Source of the DNA: Dolichospermum sp. DET69
GTDB lineage: Bacteria > Cyanobacteriota > Cyanobacteriia > Cyanobacteriales > Nostocaceae
Reading direction: 5' to 3'
Assembly: GCA_017355425.1 (NCBI GenBank)
Contig: CP070233.1
Span: 3,017,501-3,081,500 of the forward strand
Length of the DNA stretch: 64,000 bases
In this document: in pieces, positions 25,613 through 34,878 of the stretch
How positions within the stretch are numbered: the first letter of the stretch is position 1
Layout: each line of letters starts with the position of its first letter
The notes under the pieces: generated by a model
Database searches by the model: none
Told to the model about the DNA's origin: nothing
The model's input: only the letters and a program-made list of their open reading frames with translations
Translations under genes and position numbers: made by a program

Positions 25613-26905
25613 TTAGATAATAAAAATTATCTGTAAATCCCATTCTCCACTTTGGCGAATAATTTGAATTTTCTGGATAAATTCGCGGAAGTAAAACCGT
25701 CGTTCTACTTCTGATAAATCTAACCAAAATTGGGGAATGGAAACAGCTTGAGCTACGGAATATAAATTCACAGGAGGAAGAATTGCTAACTTGGCTTGAA
25801 GTTCAGAGATTTCTGTACGAAGTTTGTAAGCTCTTAATTTTGCAGTTTCTGAATCTAAAATTCCAGTTTCTATTAAAGTGGGTAATTGTTGAAGGATTTC
25901 TTGTTGACGAGATATACCATTCTCTAAACTATTTTTAATTGCATCTAATTGGGGAAAATTCATTCCCGCTACAGCTAAAGGTAAATCTCGACAAATATTA
26001 TCAATAGTTTTTTCTAAAACTACTTGGTAAGGGATAGCACGACATTTTGGCTGTTGAGGACAGTTGGTTGCTCGTAAATATAGATACTCTTTATCTTGAT
26101 GACGCTGAGTAACACTGGTGACAATCATCTGTGACTGACATTGATTACAAATGACTAAACCAGCTAAAGAACGGGGCGCACTAGCTGTCCGCGATGGTAA
26201 ACGGCTGTTGCGACGCAATAGTCTATCAACCTGCGCTGCTGCTGCTCTAGATATGATTGCTGCATGGGTATTAGAGATAGTTTCACTATTTTGATAAGCG
26301 GTATCACCGCGATAAACTGGATTAGTTAACCAGCGTCTACCTGTAGTGACAGAGATATTTTTACTGTATTTTTTAGCTAAATAACGAACAGCAGCATGGA
26401 TAGAAGCATAGAGTAAAAAGTGATCAAAAAAATCTTTGACGACAGGTGAGGTCGTACGGTCAATAATATATTTACCCTGTCCTCTGCGGTAGCCATAGGG
26501 GGATTTTCCCGGTGGTGGTGAGGATTCTAGGCGATTGCGCGCGTGTCCTTGACGAATGCGACGGCTGCGTTGCTGATGTTGAATTTCTGAGGATAATTCC
26601 AGAAGTTCGGCGCGAATTTGACTAGATTTAGAGGTGTATGCTTGTTGTGTCGCAATTACCACGACTCCCATTGTTTCTAGTTGATTCAGGCGATCGCTTA
26701 CTTCTACTAAAGTATCACCTAATTCTTCTAATCGGCGAACCAGTAGATAATTTACTGTTTCTGTTTGACAATCAGTTAATAATTGTTGTAATTGGCTACG
26801 TTTCCCTAAATCTTCATAAATTTTATCTACTTCCCAACCCCAATCATTTTGATTGGGAACGGTATCAAGTAATGGATCAGTATAAATATAAACTATTATT
26901 TTCAT
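25613..26905 (-). CDS. XisF-like serine recombinase family protein
   Basis: The 430-residue product has the domain order of large serine recombinases: an N-terminal resolvase-like part (1-110) with LLVRRLEELGDTLVEVSDRLNQLE at about 53-76 (written as a span), a Recombinase domain (about 125-235) with GKSPYGYRRGQG, a zinc ribbon with CNQCQ and NCPQQPKC at about 252-288, and a C-terminal coiled coil. In XisF of Anabaena such a protein excises the fdxN element. The usual Y-x-R-x-S catalytic segment reads IVYIYTDPLLD here, with no serine at that point, so activity is uncertain. I use the ATG at 26905, since the partial copy at 42.5 kb shares sequence only up to there. Confidence 0.8.
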   Translation of the reverse strand: MKIIVYIYTDPLLDTVPNQNDWGWEVDKIYEDLGKRSQLQQLLTDCQTETVNYLLVRRLEELGDTLVEVSDRLNQLETMGVVVIATQQAYTSKSSQIRAELLELSSEIQHQQRSRRIRQGHARNRLESSPPPGKSPYGYRRGQGKYIIDRTTSPVVKDFFDHFLLYASIHAAVRYLAKKYSKNISVTTGRRWLTNPVYRGDTAYQNSETISNTHAAIISRAAAAQVDRLLRRNSRLPSRTASAPRSLAGLVICNQCQSQMIVTSVTQRHQDKEYLYLRATNCPQQPKCRAIPYQVVLEKTIDNICRDLPLAVAGMNFPQLDAIKNSLENGISRQQEILQQLPTLIETGILDSETAKLRAYKLRTEISELQAKLAILPPVNLYSVAQAVSIPQFWLDLSEVERRFYFREFIQKIQIIRQSGEWDLQIIFII

Positions 26906-26932
26906 AATGTACAATGAAAACTTGTTTTTAAC

Positions 26933-28150
26933 TTATATTTTATTGTCATTCAACACTTCCGGAAAATAACCAATTTTTTGAAAGTAGGAAAAATACACAT
27001 TCAGTAATTCCTCATTGATAGCAGGACAGAGAATAGATATATTTCCTAACTCTGCAATGGTTTGGTCAGCATTAAATTCTACTTTGTCCGGTGAAAATAT
27101 CTTTGAGAATTTCAAAAGCAGTAATAAAGACGAGTATAACTTATCCTTGGGATACTTGGATATTTGATTCTTTGTTTCCGCTAAAAAATCATCATAACTA
27201 ACCTTTTCTAAAGGGTAGCCTAGAAAACACATTGAGTTAAAAAATTGCTCCCAAGAAGTTGACTGAGGATTAACTAAATGAAATGTTCTGCCAAAATATT
27301 TTTTTTCCAGAGATAAACTTACAATTGATTGACTGACATAATCAACTGGAATCATATTTATTTGTGTTTTTAAATTCGGAAATCTTCCTAATTTAATACA
27401 ACCTTTGAGCAAAATACATAAGAAATCTTGAATATTGCCATTGATTCCTGTTTGACTATGTCCACTAATTCTTGAAGAACGATAAATACAAGCAGGTAAT
27501 CCTCTTTGTTGTGCTAATATAATTAATTGTTCTGCTACCCATTTAGTTTGTTGATAACCTCCTTTGATAATAGAAAAATCAGCAATATCTGTTTCCGTTA
27601 TTTTTTCATTATCAAGATTAGTTTTATTGAAAAAGAATCCCAGGGTAGAAATAAAATGAACAGGTTTAGTTTGCAGAATACTTGCTAACCGAATAACCTC
27701 TTGTGTTCCTAACACATTCGCAGGTTTTAAAATTGAATAAGGACGTGCCGAGTTAACCCATGCTCCATTATGATAAATAATATCAATTATCCCTGCTAAT
27801 TCATTAAAATCTCCCTCAGAAAGACCCAACAAAGGTTTAGATAAATCTCCCACAACGGGAATAATTCGAGAACTAAAAGTTTCTTCCCAAAGTAAATAAA
27901 ATTCCAAATGTTTTTGGAGACGATTTTTACCATCTTCGCTATTACCACAGCGAATCAAACAATAAATATCTGCCGTAGTTTTGTGGAGCAGTTCCCTAAG
28001 TAAATCAGCACCAAGAAAGCCAGTTGCTCCTGTGAGAAAGATAGATTTTGGCTCTAGTAAATTATCTGACAGAGGATTGATAAATTGGATAGAGGAATCT
28101 AAAATTAATTCCTCTGCTAAATCTAAACTATTACCAGTAGTGTTAATCAT
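26933..28150 (-). CDS. Thioester reductase (NAD(P)H-dependent, carboxylic acid reductase type)
   Basis: These enzymes release a carrier-bound acyl thioester as an aldehyde or alcohol. The 405-residue product has the nucleotide-binding motif GATGFLG at 41-47, the CLIRC segment that follows the second strand, IIYHNGAWVN near 130, and the catalytic Tyr-x3-Lys in GGYQQTKWVAEQL near 203. The SDR-extended fold of the terminal R domain of reductive NRPS and CAR proteins is thus present as a stand-alone protein. It is the last gene of the cluster that also encodes an adenylating enzyme and a carrier protein, so the acyl group on that carrier is its likely substrate. Confidence 0.87.
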   Translation of the reverse strand: MINTTGNSLDLAEELILDSSIQFINPLSDNLLEPKSIFLTGATGFLGADLLRELLHKTTADIYCLIRCGNSEDGKNRLQKHLEFYLLWEETFSSRIIPVVGDLSKPLLGLSEGDFNELAGIIDIIYHNGAWVNSARPYSILKPANVLGTQEVIRLASILQTKPVHFISTLGFFFNKTNLDNEKITETDIADFSIIKGGYQQTKWVAEQLIILAQQRGLPACIYRSSRISGHSQTGINGNIQDFLCILLKGCIKLGRFPNLKTQINMIPVDYVSQSIVSLSLEKKYFGRTFHLVNPQSTSWEQFFNSMCFLGYPLEKVSYDDFLAETKNQISKYPKDKLYSSLLLLLKFSKIFSPDKVEFNADQTIAELGNISILCPAINEELLNVYFSYFQKIGYFPEVLNDNKI

Positions 28151-28206
28151 AAATAATGGGTTTTTGCCTATTTCTTGAATACCTTGTGCATAAACTTATG
28201 AGAAAA

Positions 28207-29064
28207 CTATCCGATTGTGTATCCAGCTTCCTCACATAAAGGTTGACAATAAATATTTAATTTTTCTACATCTTCTGCGTTCATTGAGCTTTTCCAACCA
28301 TCTATTTTACCTGTTCTAAATGTTCTAGCACCAGGATTATAAATTTCACCTAACTGAGAAAGAATAGTATCATCAAAAGGAATATCTAAATAAGAGCAGA
28401 TTTTGTAGACAACAGCTTCTTTTTTTTCCTTAGTTCCTCCACCCTGTTCCCCAACCAAATCTTCAAAGTGGATAAATAAACAATTTTCTTCATTACGCCA
28501 AGCTAACATAGAACGATACACTTCGGCAAAATTTTTGATTTCTACTCCTACTTTTACAGCATACCCTCCCTCTAAAATAAAGTCTAAGCGTTGGGTAGGA
28601 GACATTAAACTAAAATCATCTTCTAAAAAGTGTCTTCCTGGCATTTTACCTGTATCTAAAACAAAGGGAATTAAAGAAAAAACGACAGCGCGAGGATCAC
28701 GAATTATAAAGACCTGTTGATAATTTAATTCGTTCAAAATTGGCGTTAATAGAGGTGTCCAAGGAATATGACCTAAAATATATTGCTTTGGGGAAATCAG
28801 TGTTAACCAATGTCGAAAAGTTGCGGAATCTACATAACATGGGGTTAAAGCACCGATACTAATTTTCTGATCTGATTCTGTTTGATGTTCTAATCTCTTT
28901 TTGACTTCTCCATAATTAAAGAATAGAGGTGTTTCTGTGATTTCTCCTGGTTCAAAATGTTCTTTATACCCCAAAATTTCTACAGCTTTGGCTAATAAAT
29001 GAGTACCACTTTTAGGCAAAGAATTAATTAATAGTCTCTTGGTTGCAGATTGTTCTTCAGTCAT
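28207..29064 (-). CDS. PAPS-dependent sulfotransferase (sulfotransfer_1 type)
   Basis: The 285-residue product starts its fold with LLINSLPKSGTHLLAKAVE at about 10-28; PKSGTHL is the loop that binds the 5'-phosphosulfate of PAPS. FIIRDPRAVVFSLIPF at about 119-134 supplies the Arg/Ser pair that binds the 3'-phosphate. FIHFEDLVGEQGG near 202-214 and a C-terminal helix complete the usual pattern. It would transfer sulfate from PAPS to a hydroxyl or amine of a small molecule or sugar. It is one of three sulfotransferase genes in this cluster, and the APS kinase gene at 41.8 kb would supply PAPS. Confidence 0.87.
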   Translation of the reverse strand: MTEEQSATKRLLINSLPKSGTHLLAKAVEILGYKEHFEPGEITETPLFFNYGEVKKRLEHQTESDQKISIGALTPCYVDSATFRHWLTLISPKQYILGHIPWTPLLTPILNELNYQQVFIIRDPRAVVFSLIPFVLDTGKMPGRHFLEDDFSLMSPTQRLDFILEGGYAVKVGVEIKNFAEVYRSMLAWRNEENCLFIHFEDLVGEQGGGTKEKKEAVVYKICSYLDIPFDDTILSQLGEIYNPGARTFRTGKIDGWKSSMNAEDVEKLNIYCQPLCEEAGYTIG

Positions 29065-29142
29065 GATCTTAGTGGGGAAAATTAAAAATTGACAGTTGGT
29101 AGTAATTCAGGAGTATTTGGAAGATATAGCGTTTTCTGATCT

Positions 29143-29193
29143 AATGAGGTACAAAATTATCTGCGTTCAATTCTTACTTCCTCTAACATACCT
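29143..29193. repeat. Short interspersed repeat (family D), copy 1
   Basis: TGAGGTACAAAATTATCTGC and the following TTCAATTCTTACTTC match, inverted and with a few changes, the segment at about 43113-43157. The outer ends GAGGTA and TACCTC are reverse complements. About 40 of the central bases are shared. The function is unknown. Confidence 0.6.
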
Positions 29194-29203
29194 CTAAGAT
29201 ACA

Positions 29204-29302
29204 AGGTTGGGTTGTGGAACGTAAACGTTCGCGGAGCAATCGGAACGAAACCCAACAAAATCCTTGGTAATGTTGGGTTTCGCTGTCGCTGAACCCAACC
29301 TA
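29204..29302. repeat. Inverted-end repeat AGGTTGGGTT ... AACCCAACCT (family E), copy 1
   Basis: The 10-bp ends are perfect reverse complements, and two further CCCAACA/TGTTGGG pairs lie inside, so most of the 99 bp could fold on itself. A shorter 77-bp relative with a 12-bp perfect inverted end lies at 33408-33484 in the same gene cluster. This repeat style is common in cyanobacterial intergenic DNA. Confidence 0.65.
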
Positions 29303-29404
29303 CATTTCCTTAACCGACAAGTATTGTATGGTAGATAGGTTTTCTAAGCCATAGCCATATTTAGGGTAAACTTTCAAAAATCAAATAGTAATCCTATATC
29401 AAGT

Positions 29405-31183
29405 TTAGAACATTCCGATGGGTGGGACATAATCACCATCAATTCGCACATCTAATACTGTTGGTTTGGAATCGTTATAAATTGCCTCATAATCTAGATT
29501 TTTTAAATCTTGACCATTATGAATAATATAACCATTTGCCCCCATTCCTTTGGCTATTTGACTAAAATCAACTGAAGGTAAAATAAACTCCAGTTTTTCA
29601 GTTCCTGTTTGCTTATGTCTATGTTTCACCATACCGAAAGATTGGTCATTTAAAATAATAAAAATGACTGGTAATTTTTCAGCCACAGCCACAGCCAGTT
29701 CGTTTCCGTGCATTAAGAAGCAACCATCTCCTGTTAGGCAAACAATGGGGGTATTTTTAACGCCAAAAGCTGTGCCAACTGCACTACCAATTCCCCACCC
29801 CATCGGGGCTGTTACTGCTCCTAGACGGTAATTTTCGGGACGATGGGGAAATAAATAATGAATACTCCAAGTTAACCAATTACCTACATCAATTAGATAG
29901 CGAGTTTCTGGGGGGAAATGCTGTATAAGTTCACTGATTAATTGTTGGGGTTTAACTGGGGATTGATCATTTAATAGTTTATAACTATCTGGATCTTTAA
30001 CTGTAATTTGAGTGGGTTGATATGGATGATGGTTTAATAATTCGGGGGAGGTTGTTGATAGTTTTGGTTTTAAGTGTCCTGTTTTCTGAGCATTTTCTAG
30101 GCGTGTATGTAATTCTTTAAGTATGGTTTTAATAGTTCCTTGGATGTGCAATTCTGCCATTGGAGAACTGTTAAAACACTGATCTGCATGATGGATATGG
30201 ACTAATTTTTTAGTTAATACTGCGTTATCCCAATTGGAGGTTTCCCATTGTCCTAAGTTCATACCTACAGCTAAAATTAAACCGACAGATTCATCGGTGA
30301 GGGCTTGACGGGCTGTTTGATGGCCAGCAAACCCAAATACGCCTTTTGCTAAGGGATGATAAGGATTAACGCAGGTTTTGCCGCTTTGGGTTGTAGCTAT
30401 AGGAGCATTAATTAATTCTGCTAAGGCTATAATTTCTGAGGATGCTTGTTTACAATCTTGACCAATCCAAAGGGCGATAGTTTGTCCTTGATTTAATACA
30501 TTGGATACGGTTTGAGAAAGATGATCTAAGGCTTTTAAATCAACTAATGCTGGGGGTTGGGTTAATAGTTGAGGTATATGAGGATAGGTAAGAGATGGTG
30601 GGGCTTCAGCGCGGAAGAGATTTACAGGAATGCTGAGATGAGCCGGTCCAAAAGGCGATCGCAAAGCTGTTGTTAAGGCCGCAACTAATTTTCTTTCTAG
30701 TTGATTGGCATGAGTAACGAGGGTGTTATAACGAGTACAGTGCTTAAACATCGCCATTGTATCTATCGTATCGGGTGATGATTCTTGAAAGGCACTCCAG
30801 CTAAAATGGGATAGCATGGTTTGGGCGGTGATTACAAGCATGGGGACTCCTTCACCATAAGCGGAAGCTACCCCTGTAATTAAATTGGTGCTACCTGGAC
30901 CTGTTGTAGCACAGCAAACTCCAATTTTTCCAGTTTCACGGGCATAGCCATCAGCCATAAAAGCCGCACCGGTTTCATGACAAGTCAAAATTGCCCGGAT
31001 TCCCCCACGTTTTTCGCTACGTGCTAGGGCTTCATACAATGCGCTGTTGTGTCCTCCAGGTATGCCAAAAACATATTCCACTCCTAATTGTTCTAAATAA
31101 TCTACGATTAAATCACTCAGTGTTCTGGATTGATTTTGCTCAGGGGAAGTCAGTTGGAGAGAAGATGGAGTTTGTGAAATCAT
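29405..31183 (-). CDS. Thiamine-diphosphate-dependent enzyme, acetolactate synthase-like
   Basis: The 592-residue product is a full three-domain ThDP enzyme. The catalytic glutamate lies in ILTCHETGAAFMADGYAR (Glu70), the FAD/linker domain spans about 215-370, and the ThDP-binding motif starts at CLTGDGCFLMHGNEL and ends at IILNDQSFG near 500-535. Acetolactate synthase joins two pyruvates, and relatives perform other 2-keto-acid decarboxylations and carbon-carbon ligations. A biosynthetic acetolactate synthase normally has its small subunit or leucine genes nearby; here all neighbours are secondary-metabolism genes. I therefore infer a dedicated ligation in this pathway. The ATG start at 31183 gives a 20-residue leader before the first conserved helix. 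Confidence 0.85.
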   Translation of the reverse strand: MISQTPSSLQLTSPEQNQSRTLSDLIVDYLEQLGVEYVFGIPGGHNSALYEALARSEKRGGIRAILTCHETGAAFMADGYARETGKIGVCCATTGPGSTNLITGVASAYGEGVPMLVITAQTMLSHFSWSAFQESSPDTIDTMAMFKHCTRYNTLVTHANQLERKLVAALTTALRSPFGPAHLSIPVNLFRAEAPPSLTYPHIPQLLTQPPALVDLKALDHLSQTVSNVLNQGQTIALWIGQDCKQASSEIIALAELINAPIATTQSGKTCVNPYHPLAKGVFGFAGHQTARQALTDESVGLILAVGMNLGQWETSNWDNAVLTKKLVHIHHADQCFNSSPMAELHIQGTIKTILKELHTRLENAQKTGHLKPKLSTTSPELLNHHPYQPTQITVKDPDSYKLLNDQSPVKPQQLISELIQHFPPETRYLIDVGNWLTWSIHYLFPHRPENYRLGAVTAPMGWGIGSAVGTAFGVKNTPIVCLTGDGCFLMHGNELAVAVAEKLPVIFIILNDQSFGMVKHRHKQTGTEKLEFILPSVDFSQIAKGMGANGYIIHNGQDLKNLDYEAIYNDSKPTVLDVRIDGDYVPPIGMF

Positions 31184-31233
31184 TCTATTTAAGTTGGTAA
31201 TGTTAACAGAGGTTGAGGTTTTTAAACCCTGAC

Positions 31234-31971
31234 TTATACTTGAACAGTGGTTTTGAGTCCTTGATCAAGAGAATTTTTTGTTTTTCTGATCCCTTGACCA
31301 ATTTGATCGGAATACCCATCAAAGGTGTAGCCAAATAATGCTATATCTTCTTGAAAATGCTCTTCTACTAATTTTATGGTTTTGGGGTTGTAATATTCTT
31401 GATAGTTTCTATGTTTCGACTTATTCAAATATGGTAAAGAAGTTTGTAAACTCAGTCTTTGACAAACATAATTAAAATCAGTTTCCAATGTTTCATATCT
31501 ACCAATAAAATCAATTATTAATCTACCTTGTGAGTCGGTAATAAGTTCTTTTTGTAGTTTGGTTGCTCCTTTTGAAAAGGGGTTTTTGGTGTTAATTACC
31601 CATTCTAAATATTCCTCAAATCCAGCCATTGATTTTACTAATTCATGTCTGATATGAGCTTTTTCTTTGAGAATGAAGTGATAATAGGATACTTGCCAAT
31701 CCCAAGGGTTTCTAACAAAAGCAAATTTATAAAAACTGTTATAGATTTCTGGTGACAATTCCTTTTGAACGTCCTTGGCTTTAGCGTGCCAAAGGGAAGA
31801 TGCCCATATTTCATAAAAGGGATTAATTTTGTCTCCTAACATTCTTTGGGGACGATTAATTTTGAATTTTTCGGGTTCTTGAGCATAGGCTTGTAACGCC
31901 TCTTTAATACTCGAACCCGCAGCTTTAGCGATGTGAAAAAAAATGAACTTGTGACTGTAAGATATTAACAT
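31234..31971 (-). CDS. Sulfotransferase family protein (sulfotransfer_2 type)
   Basis: The 245-residue product has the PAPS loop in KFIFFHIAKAAGSSIKEAL at about 8-26 and the second site in KFAFVRNPWDWQVSYYHF at about 82-99, where Arg and Ser bind the 3'-phosphate. This is the layout of Golgi-type carbohydrate sulfotransferases (PF03567), which in bacteria often modify sugars. It belongs to a different branch from the sulfotransferase at 28207-29064 and the broken one at 35.7-38.5 kb, so the three likely act at different positions. It lies 50 bases upstream of the ThDP enzyme gene in the same direction. Confidence 0.85.
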   Translation of the reverse strand: MLISYSHKFIFFHIAKAAGSSIKEALQAYAQEPEKFKINRPQRMLGDKINPFYEIWASSLWHAKAKDVQKELSPEIYNSFYKFAFVRNPWDWQVSYYHFILKEKAHIRHELVKSMAGFEEYLEWVINTKNPFSKGATKLQKELITDSQGRLIIDFIGRYETLETDFNYVCQRLSLQTSLPYLNKSKHRNYQEYYNPKTIKLVEEHFQEDIALFGYTFDGYSDQIGQGIRKTKNSLDQGLKTTVQV

Positions 31972-32022
31972 TGGTATAGGTCTTTGTATTTATAAATTGC
32001 TTCTAAATTTGGTTGAATGAAG

Positions 32023-33381
32023 TTATTCAGCTTCAGTAGCTGATTTGCTCTCAGGCTTAAATAGGACGGAAAAAATCGAAGGATTAACCTTAACGTATTT
32101 GATGACTAAGACACTCAGCCAAATATTCCATGTAATCATAGTAATGCTAGTGGCGATCGCTGCCCCTACCATCCCCAAATAGGGAATAGCGATCGCATTT
32201 AAAACTATGTTCATTAAAGCACACCAACCAAACACAGGCAAGGACTTATTTTGATGACCTGTCATTACCATTAAAGAGCCAACCGAACCACATAAAGCAT
32301 CAACCAAACGTCCAATCACCAAAACTTTCAAAGTCCAATTAGCCGTGATAAAATCCGAGCCAAAAATACTGAGAACAGGTTGAGTAAACAGCAATAAGCA
32401 GACAGAAATCAACACTGTAGGAATAAATATCCAGATATTGGCCTCAGACACCAGTTTTTGTAACCCCGAAGAATCTTTTTTAGCATAAAGGGTTGCAAAT
32501 CTGGGTGCAGCCACTATATTTAATGTTAGCAAGGCTAAACCTGGCCACTGAGCAGTTTTTACCGCCGCATTGTAAATTCCGGCTGGTTCAGGCCCTATCA
32601 AAGAACCCACCATCAGAATATCAGATTGATCTAAAATCACAAAAAATGACTGTTGAATCAACAAAATCAGCGATAATTCTACCCACTCACGGTAAGCATA
32701 AACAGGAGTTGTCGGTGTAAATTCTTGATTAAACTTCCTTCTCACTAACAGAAGTTGCACTGTCGTCACCGCAAACAATATCACTCCAGCTAGGATAATC
32801 AAGGATAAACTATTGAGGCTATGGTGATCTCTCCAGATTATAAATCCTGCTCCTAGCACTAAGATAGGATAGATAATATCAGCAGGCATATAGGCTAGAG
32901 CAATTTCCTCTAAGGCTGTGGCGACTCCCTTGTACAAACTAACTAAAGCCTGTAGGGGTAATATCCAGATTCCCATTAATAGAGGAATTGCATAAACAAA
33001 TTCATGGTAATTATTTATTGATAAGACGATTCCGATGACAATTAAGGATACAGTTAGGCTTCCTAGTAAGATTAATAGCCAACTTCCCCTCACAATGCCG
33101 TGCAAACTGCCCAAATCTTGTTTGACTTTATATTCTGCAATTAAGCGGACTGTCGTGCGAGGTAATCCTAATCCTGCGGGTAGCGCCAAAAATATAGTCC
33201 AAGCCGTCACATATTCATAAATTCCATATTCAATTCTCCCCATCCATCGCGCCAACAAAACTTGCAACAGATAGGTAATAAAAAGACTACTAATTTGTAC
33301 AACCAGAGCTACAGTAGCATCTTTGGTAAAGCCCTTGAAGCTGATATTTTGGGGAGACTGTGTAAAGGTTGATTCAGTCAT
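32023..33381 (-). CDS. MOP-superfamily flippase (Wzx/polysaccharide export type)
   Basis: The 452-residue product has about twelve to fourteen hydrophobic helices and the opening of Wzx-like flippases: FTKDATVALVVQISSLFITYLLQVLLARWMG-type first helices (residues 18-48). ARWMGRIEYGIYEYV is the characteristic loop after the first helix. Such proteins move lipid-linked sugars or small hydrophobic products across the inner membrane. In this cluster it is the only transporter, so it is the probable exporter of the final compound or of a lipid-linked intermediate. A 77-bp inverted-end repeat separates it from the aminotransferase gene. Confidence 0.87.
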   Translation of the reverse strand: MTESTFTQSPQNISFKGFTKDATVALVVQISSLFITYLLQVLLARWMGRIEYGIYEYVTAWTIFLALPAGLGLPRTTVRLIAEYKVKQDLGSLHGIVRGSWLLILLGSLTVSLIVIGIVLSINNYHEFVYAIPLLMGIWILPLQALVSLYKGVATALEEIALAYMPADIIYPILVLGAGFIIWRDHHSLNSLSLIILAGVILFAVTTVQLLLVRRKFNQEFTPTTPVYAYREWVELSLILLIQQSFFVILDQSDILMVGSLIGPEPAGIYNAAVKTAQWPGLALLTLNIVAAPRFATLYAKKDSSGLQKLVSEANIWIFIPTVLISVCLLLFTQPVLSIFGSDFITANWTLKVLVIGRLVDALCGSVGSLMVMTGHQNKSLPVFGWCALMNIVLNAIAIPYLGMVGAAIATSITMITWNIWLSVLVIKYVKVNPSIFSVLFKPESKSATEAE

Positions 33382-33407
33382 AATATGAGTTTAGGTTAAG
33401 AGTTTTT

Positions 33408-33484
33408 GTAGGTTGGGTTAAGCGACAGCGCAACCCAACAAAAGTCTGTAAATGTTGGGTAACAAGAACGTCAACCCAACCTAC
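33408..33484. repeat. Inverted-end repeat GTAGGTTGGGTT ... AACCCAACCTAC (family E), copy 2
   Basis: A perfect 12-bp inverted end bounds 77 bp that contain further CAACCCAACA/TGTTGGGT pairs. The GCGACAGCG stretch inside is also seen as GCTGTCGCTG in copy 1 at 29204-29302. It lies between two genes of one cluster and could form a strong hairpin in the mRNA. Confidence 0.7.
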
Positions 33485-33503
33485 CTGATTTCACATTTTT
33501 AGA

Positions 33504-34868
33504 TTATTCAGCACAGACCAAATTAAGAGCCTGTTTTACTTCTTTGAAAGTCAATTCTAATTTTTCCACTAATTCATCACATTGAGTTTCTGTAATAATA
33601 AAAGGTGGCGAAATTAAAATGTGATCTCCATCTACTCCTATTCCCGTACCAAATCTACCTCGGAGAATTAAGCCATTTTTTAAGCCTATTTGCATGATTT
33701 TTTCAGTTATGCCCAGGGAACGGGAAAATGGTTGATGAGTCTCTCGGTTTTGGACAAATTCAATCCCTATTAATAACCCTTCTCCGCGAACATCTCCAAT
33801 GAATGATTCCCGTGCAGCCAACTTTTGTAATTCATTTTTCAGATATTTACCGATGACTGCACATTTTTCAATCAGATTATGTTCAGCAAGATAGTTTTGT
33901 ACAGCTAAGGCCGCAGCGCAACTAATGGGATGTCCCGCATAGGTGAACAATGATAGGGGTATATTTTTAGTGGCATGATCAAATATTTCTCGAACCCTTT
34001 TGTGAATAATCACGGCTCCAATGGGCGCGTATCCACTACTTAAGGCTTTTGTGGCTGTGATCATATCCGGGATGACATTCCAGTGGTCAATTCCAAAATT
34101 CTTACCAGTGCGACCGAAGCCTGTGATAATTTCTTCGGAAATGAAAAGAATATCGTAAAAATCACAAATTTCTCGAATTTTTTCATAGTAACCCGGTGGG
34201 GGAACGATCGCACTACCGGCACCACCAATAATCGGTTCGGCAATAAAAGCGGCTATGGTATCGGGGCCTTCTTGTTCTATTGTCCTGGCTAGTTCATTGG
34301 CACAAGCGAGTTGACAACTGGGATAGGTGAGTCCATAGGGACATTGATAACAGTGGGGGGCTTGAATATGGGGAAAATTTAATAAATCAAAGGGAGGTAA
34401 ACTGCTGCGAACAAACCGACTCCCGGACATGGCTAGGGTAGCAATTGTATGACCGTGATAACTATGCCAACGGGAGATAATTTTATATTTGCTGGGTTTT
34501 CCTCGGAGTTGATGGTAATAAAGTGCTACTTGAAAAGCCTTTTCATTGGCTGTTGAGCCACCGGTAACGAAACCAACTCTATCCATGCCCTCTGGAGCCA
34601 TTGCTGTGACGACATCAGCCAAACGTTCTTGGGGTTCGCTGGTAAATTGAGCTTTATGGATGAAACACAGTTCACGAGCTTGTTTAGCGATCGCATCAGC
34701 TACTTCTGTAACACCATGGCCAATGGAAATAACATGAGTTCCCCCGATGGCATCTAGATAGGATTTACCTTCGGAATCATAAACATAAATCCCTTTGCCA
34801 TGAGTTGGCATCAAACAGGTTTTATGCCAGCGAGGTGTATTAAAAACGTGAGATTGTTTTTCGTTCAT
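33504..34868 (-). CDS. Class III pyridoxal-phosphate aminotransferase
   Basis: Class III (omega) aminotransferases move amino groups to aldehydes or ketones, often at a position away from a carboxylate. The 454-residue product has the PLP lysine in DMITATKALSSGYAPIGAVI near 286-305, the Asp of FISEEIITGFGRTG-type sequence just before it (here Glu-Glu-Ile-Ile), VTGGSTANEKAFQVA near 99-113 for phosphate binding and WHSYHGHTIATLAMSG near 133-148. Its length and motifs are normal. It is separated by ten bases from the chorismate-lyase-like gene and would fit the amination of an aldehyde or acyloin made by the other enzymes of the cluster. The acceptor is not identified. Confidence 0.9.
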   Translation of the reverse strand: MNEKQSHVFNTPRWHKTCLMPTHGKGIYVYDSEGKSYLDAIGGTHVISIGHGVTEVADAIAKQARELCFIHKAQFTSEPQERLADVVTAMAPEGMDRVGFVTGGSTANEKAFQVALYYHQLRGKPSKYKIISRWHSYHGHTIATLAMSGSRFVRSSLPPFDLLNFPHIQAPHCYQCPYGLTYPSCQLACANELARTIEQEGPDTIAAFIAEPIIGGAGSAIVPPPGYYEKIREICDFYDILFISEEIITGFGRTGKNFGIDHWNVIPDMITATKALSSGYAPIGAVIIHKRVREIFDHATKNIPLSLFTYAGHPISCAAALAVQNYLAEHNLIEKCAVIGKYLKNELQKLAARESFIGDVRGEGLLIGIEFVQNRETHQPFSRSLGITEKIMQIGLKNGLILRGRFGTGIGVDGDHILISPPFIITETQCDELVEKLELTFKEVKQALNLVCAE

Positions 34869-34878
34869 TTTATATTTT

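Larger units (their letters stand above)
29065..29404. other. 340-bp gap inside the biosynthetic cluster, with two small repeats
   Basis: Bases 29143-29193 hold a short repeat with GAGGTA/TACCTC-like ends, also present inverted at about 43113-43157. Bases 29204-29302 hold a second repeat, AGGTTGGGTT ... AACCCAACCT. The break in an otherwise tight gene series suggests a second promoter for the two genes downstream, 28207-29064 and 26933-28150, but no promoter could be picked out. Confidence 0.5.

Noticed and set aside
29405-31183. Housekeeping acetolactate synthase (ilvB)
   Set aside because: Possible by sequence, but it lies in the middle of a secondary-metabolism operon with no ilvN, so I prefer a pathway-specific enzyme and give no symbol.
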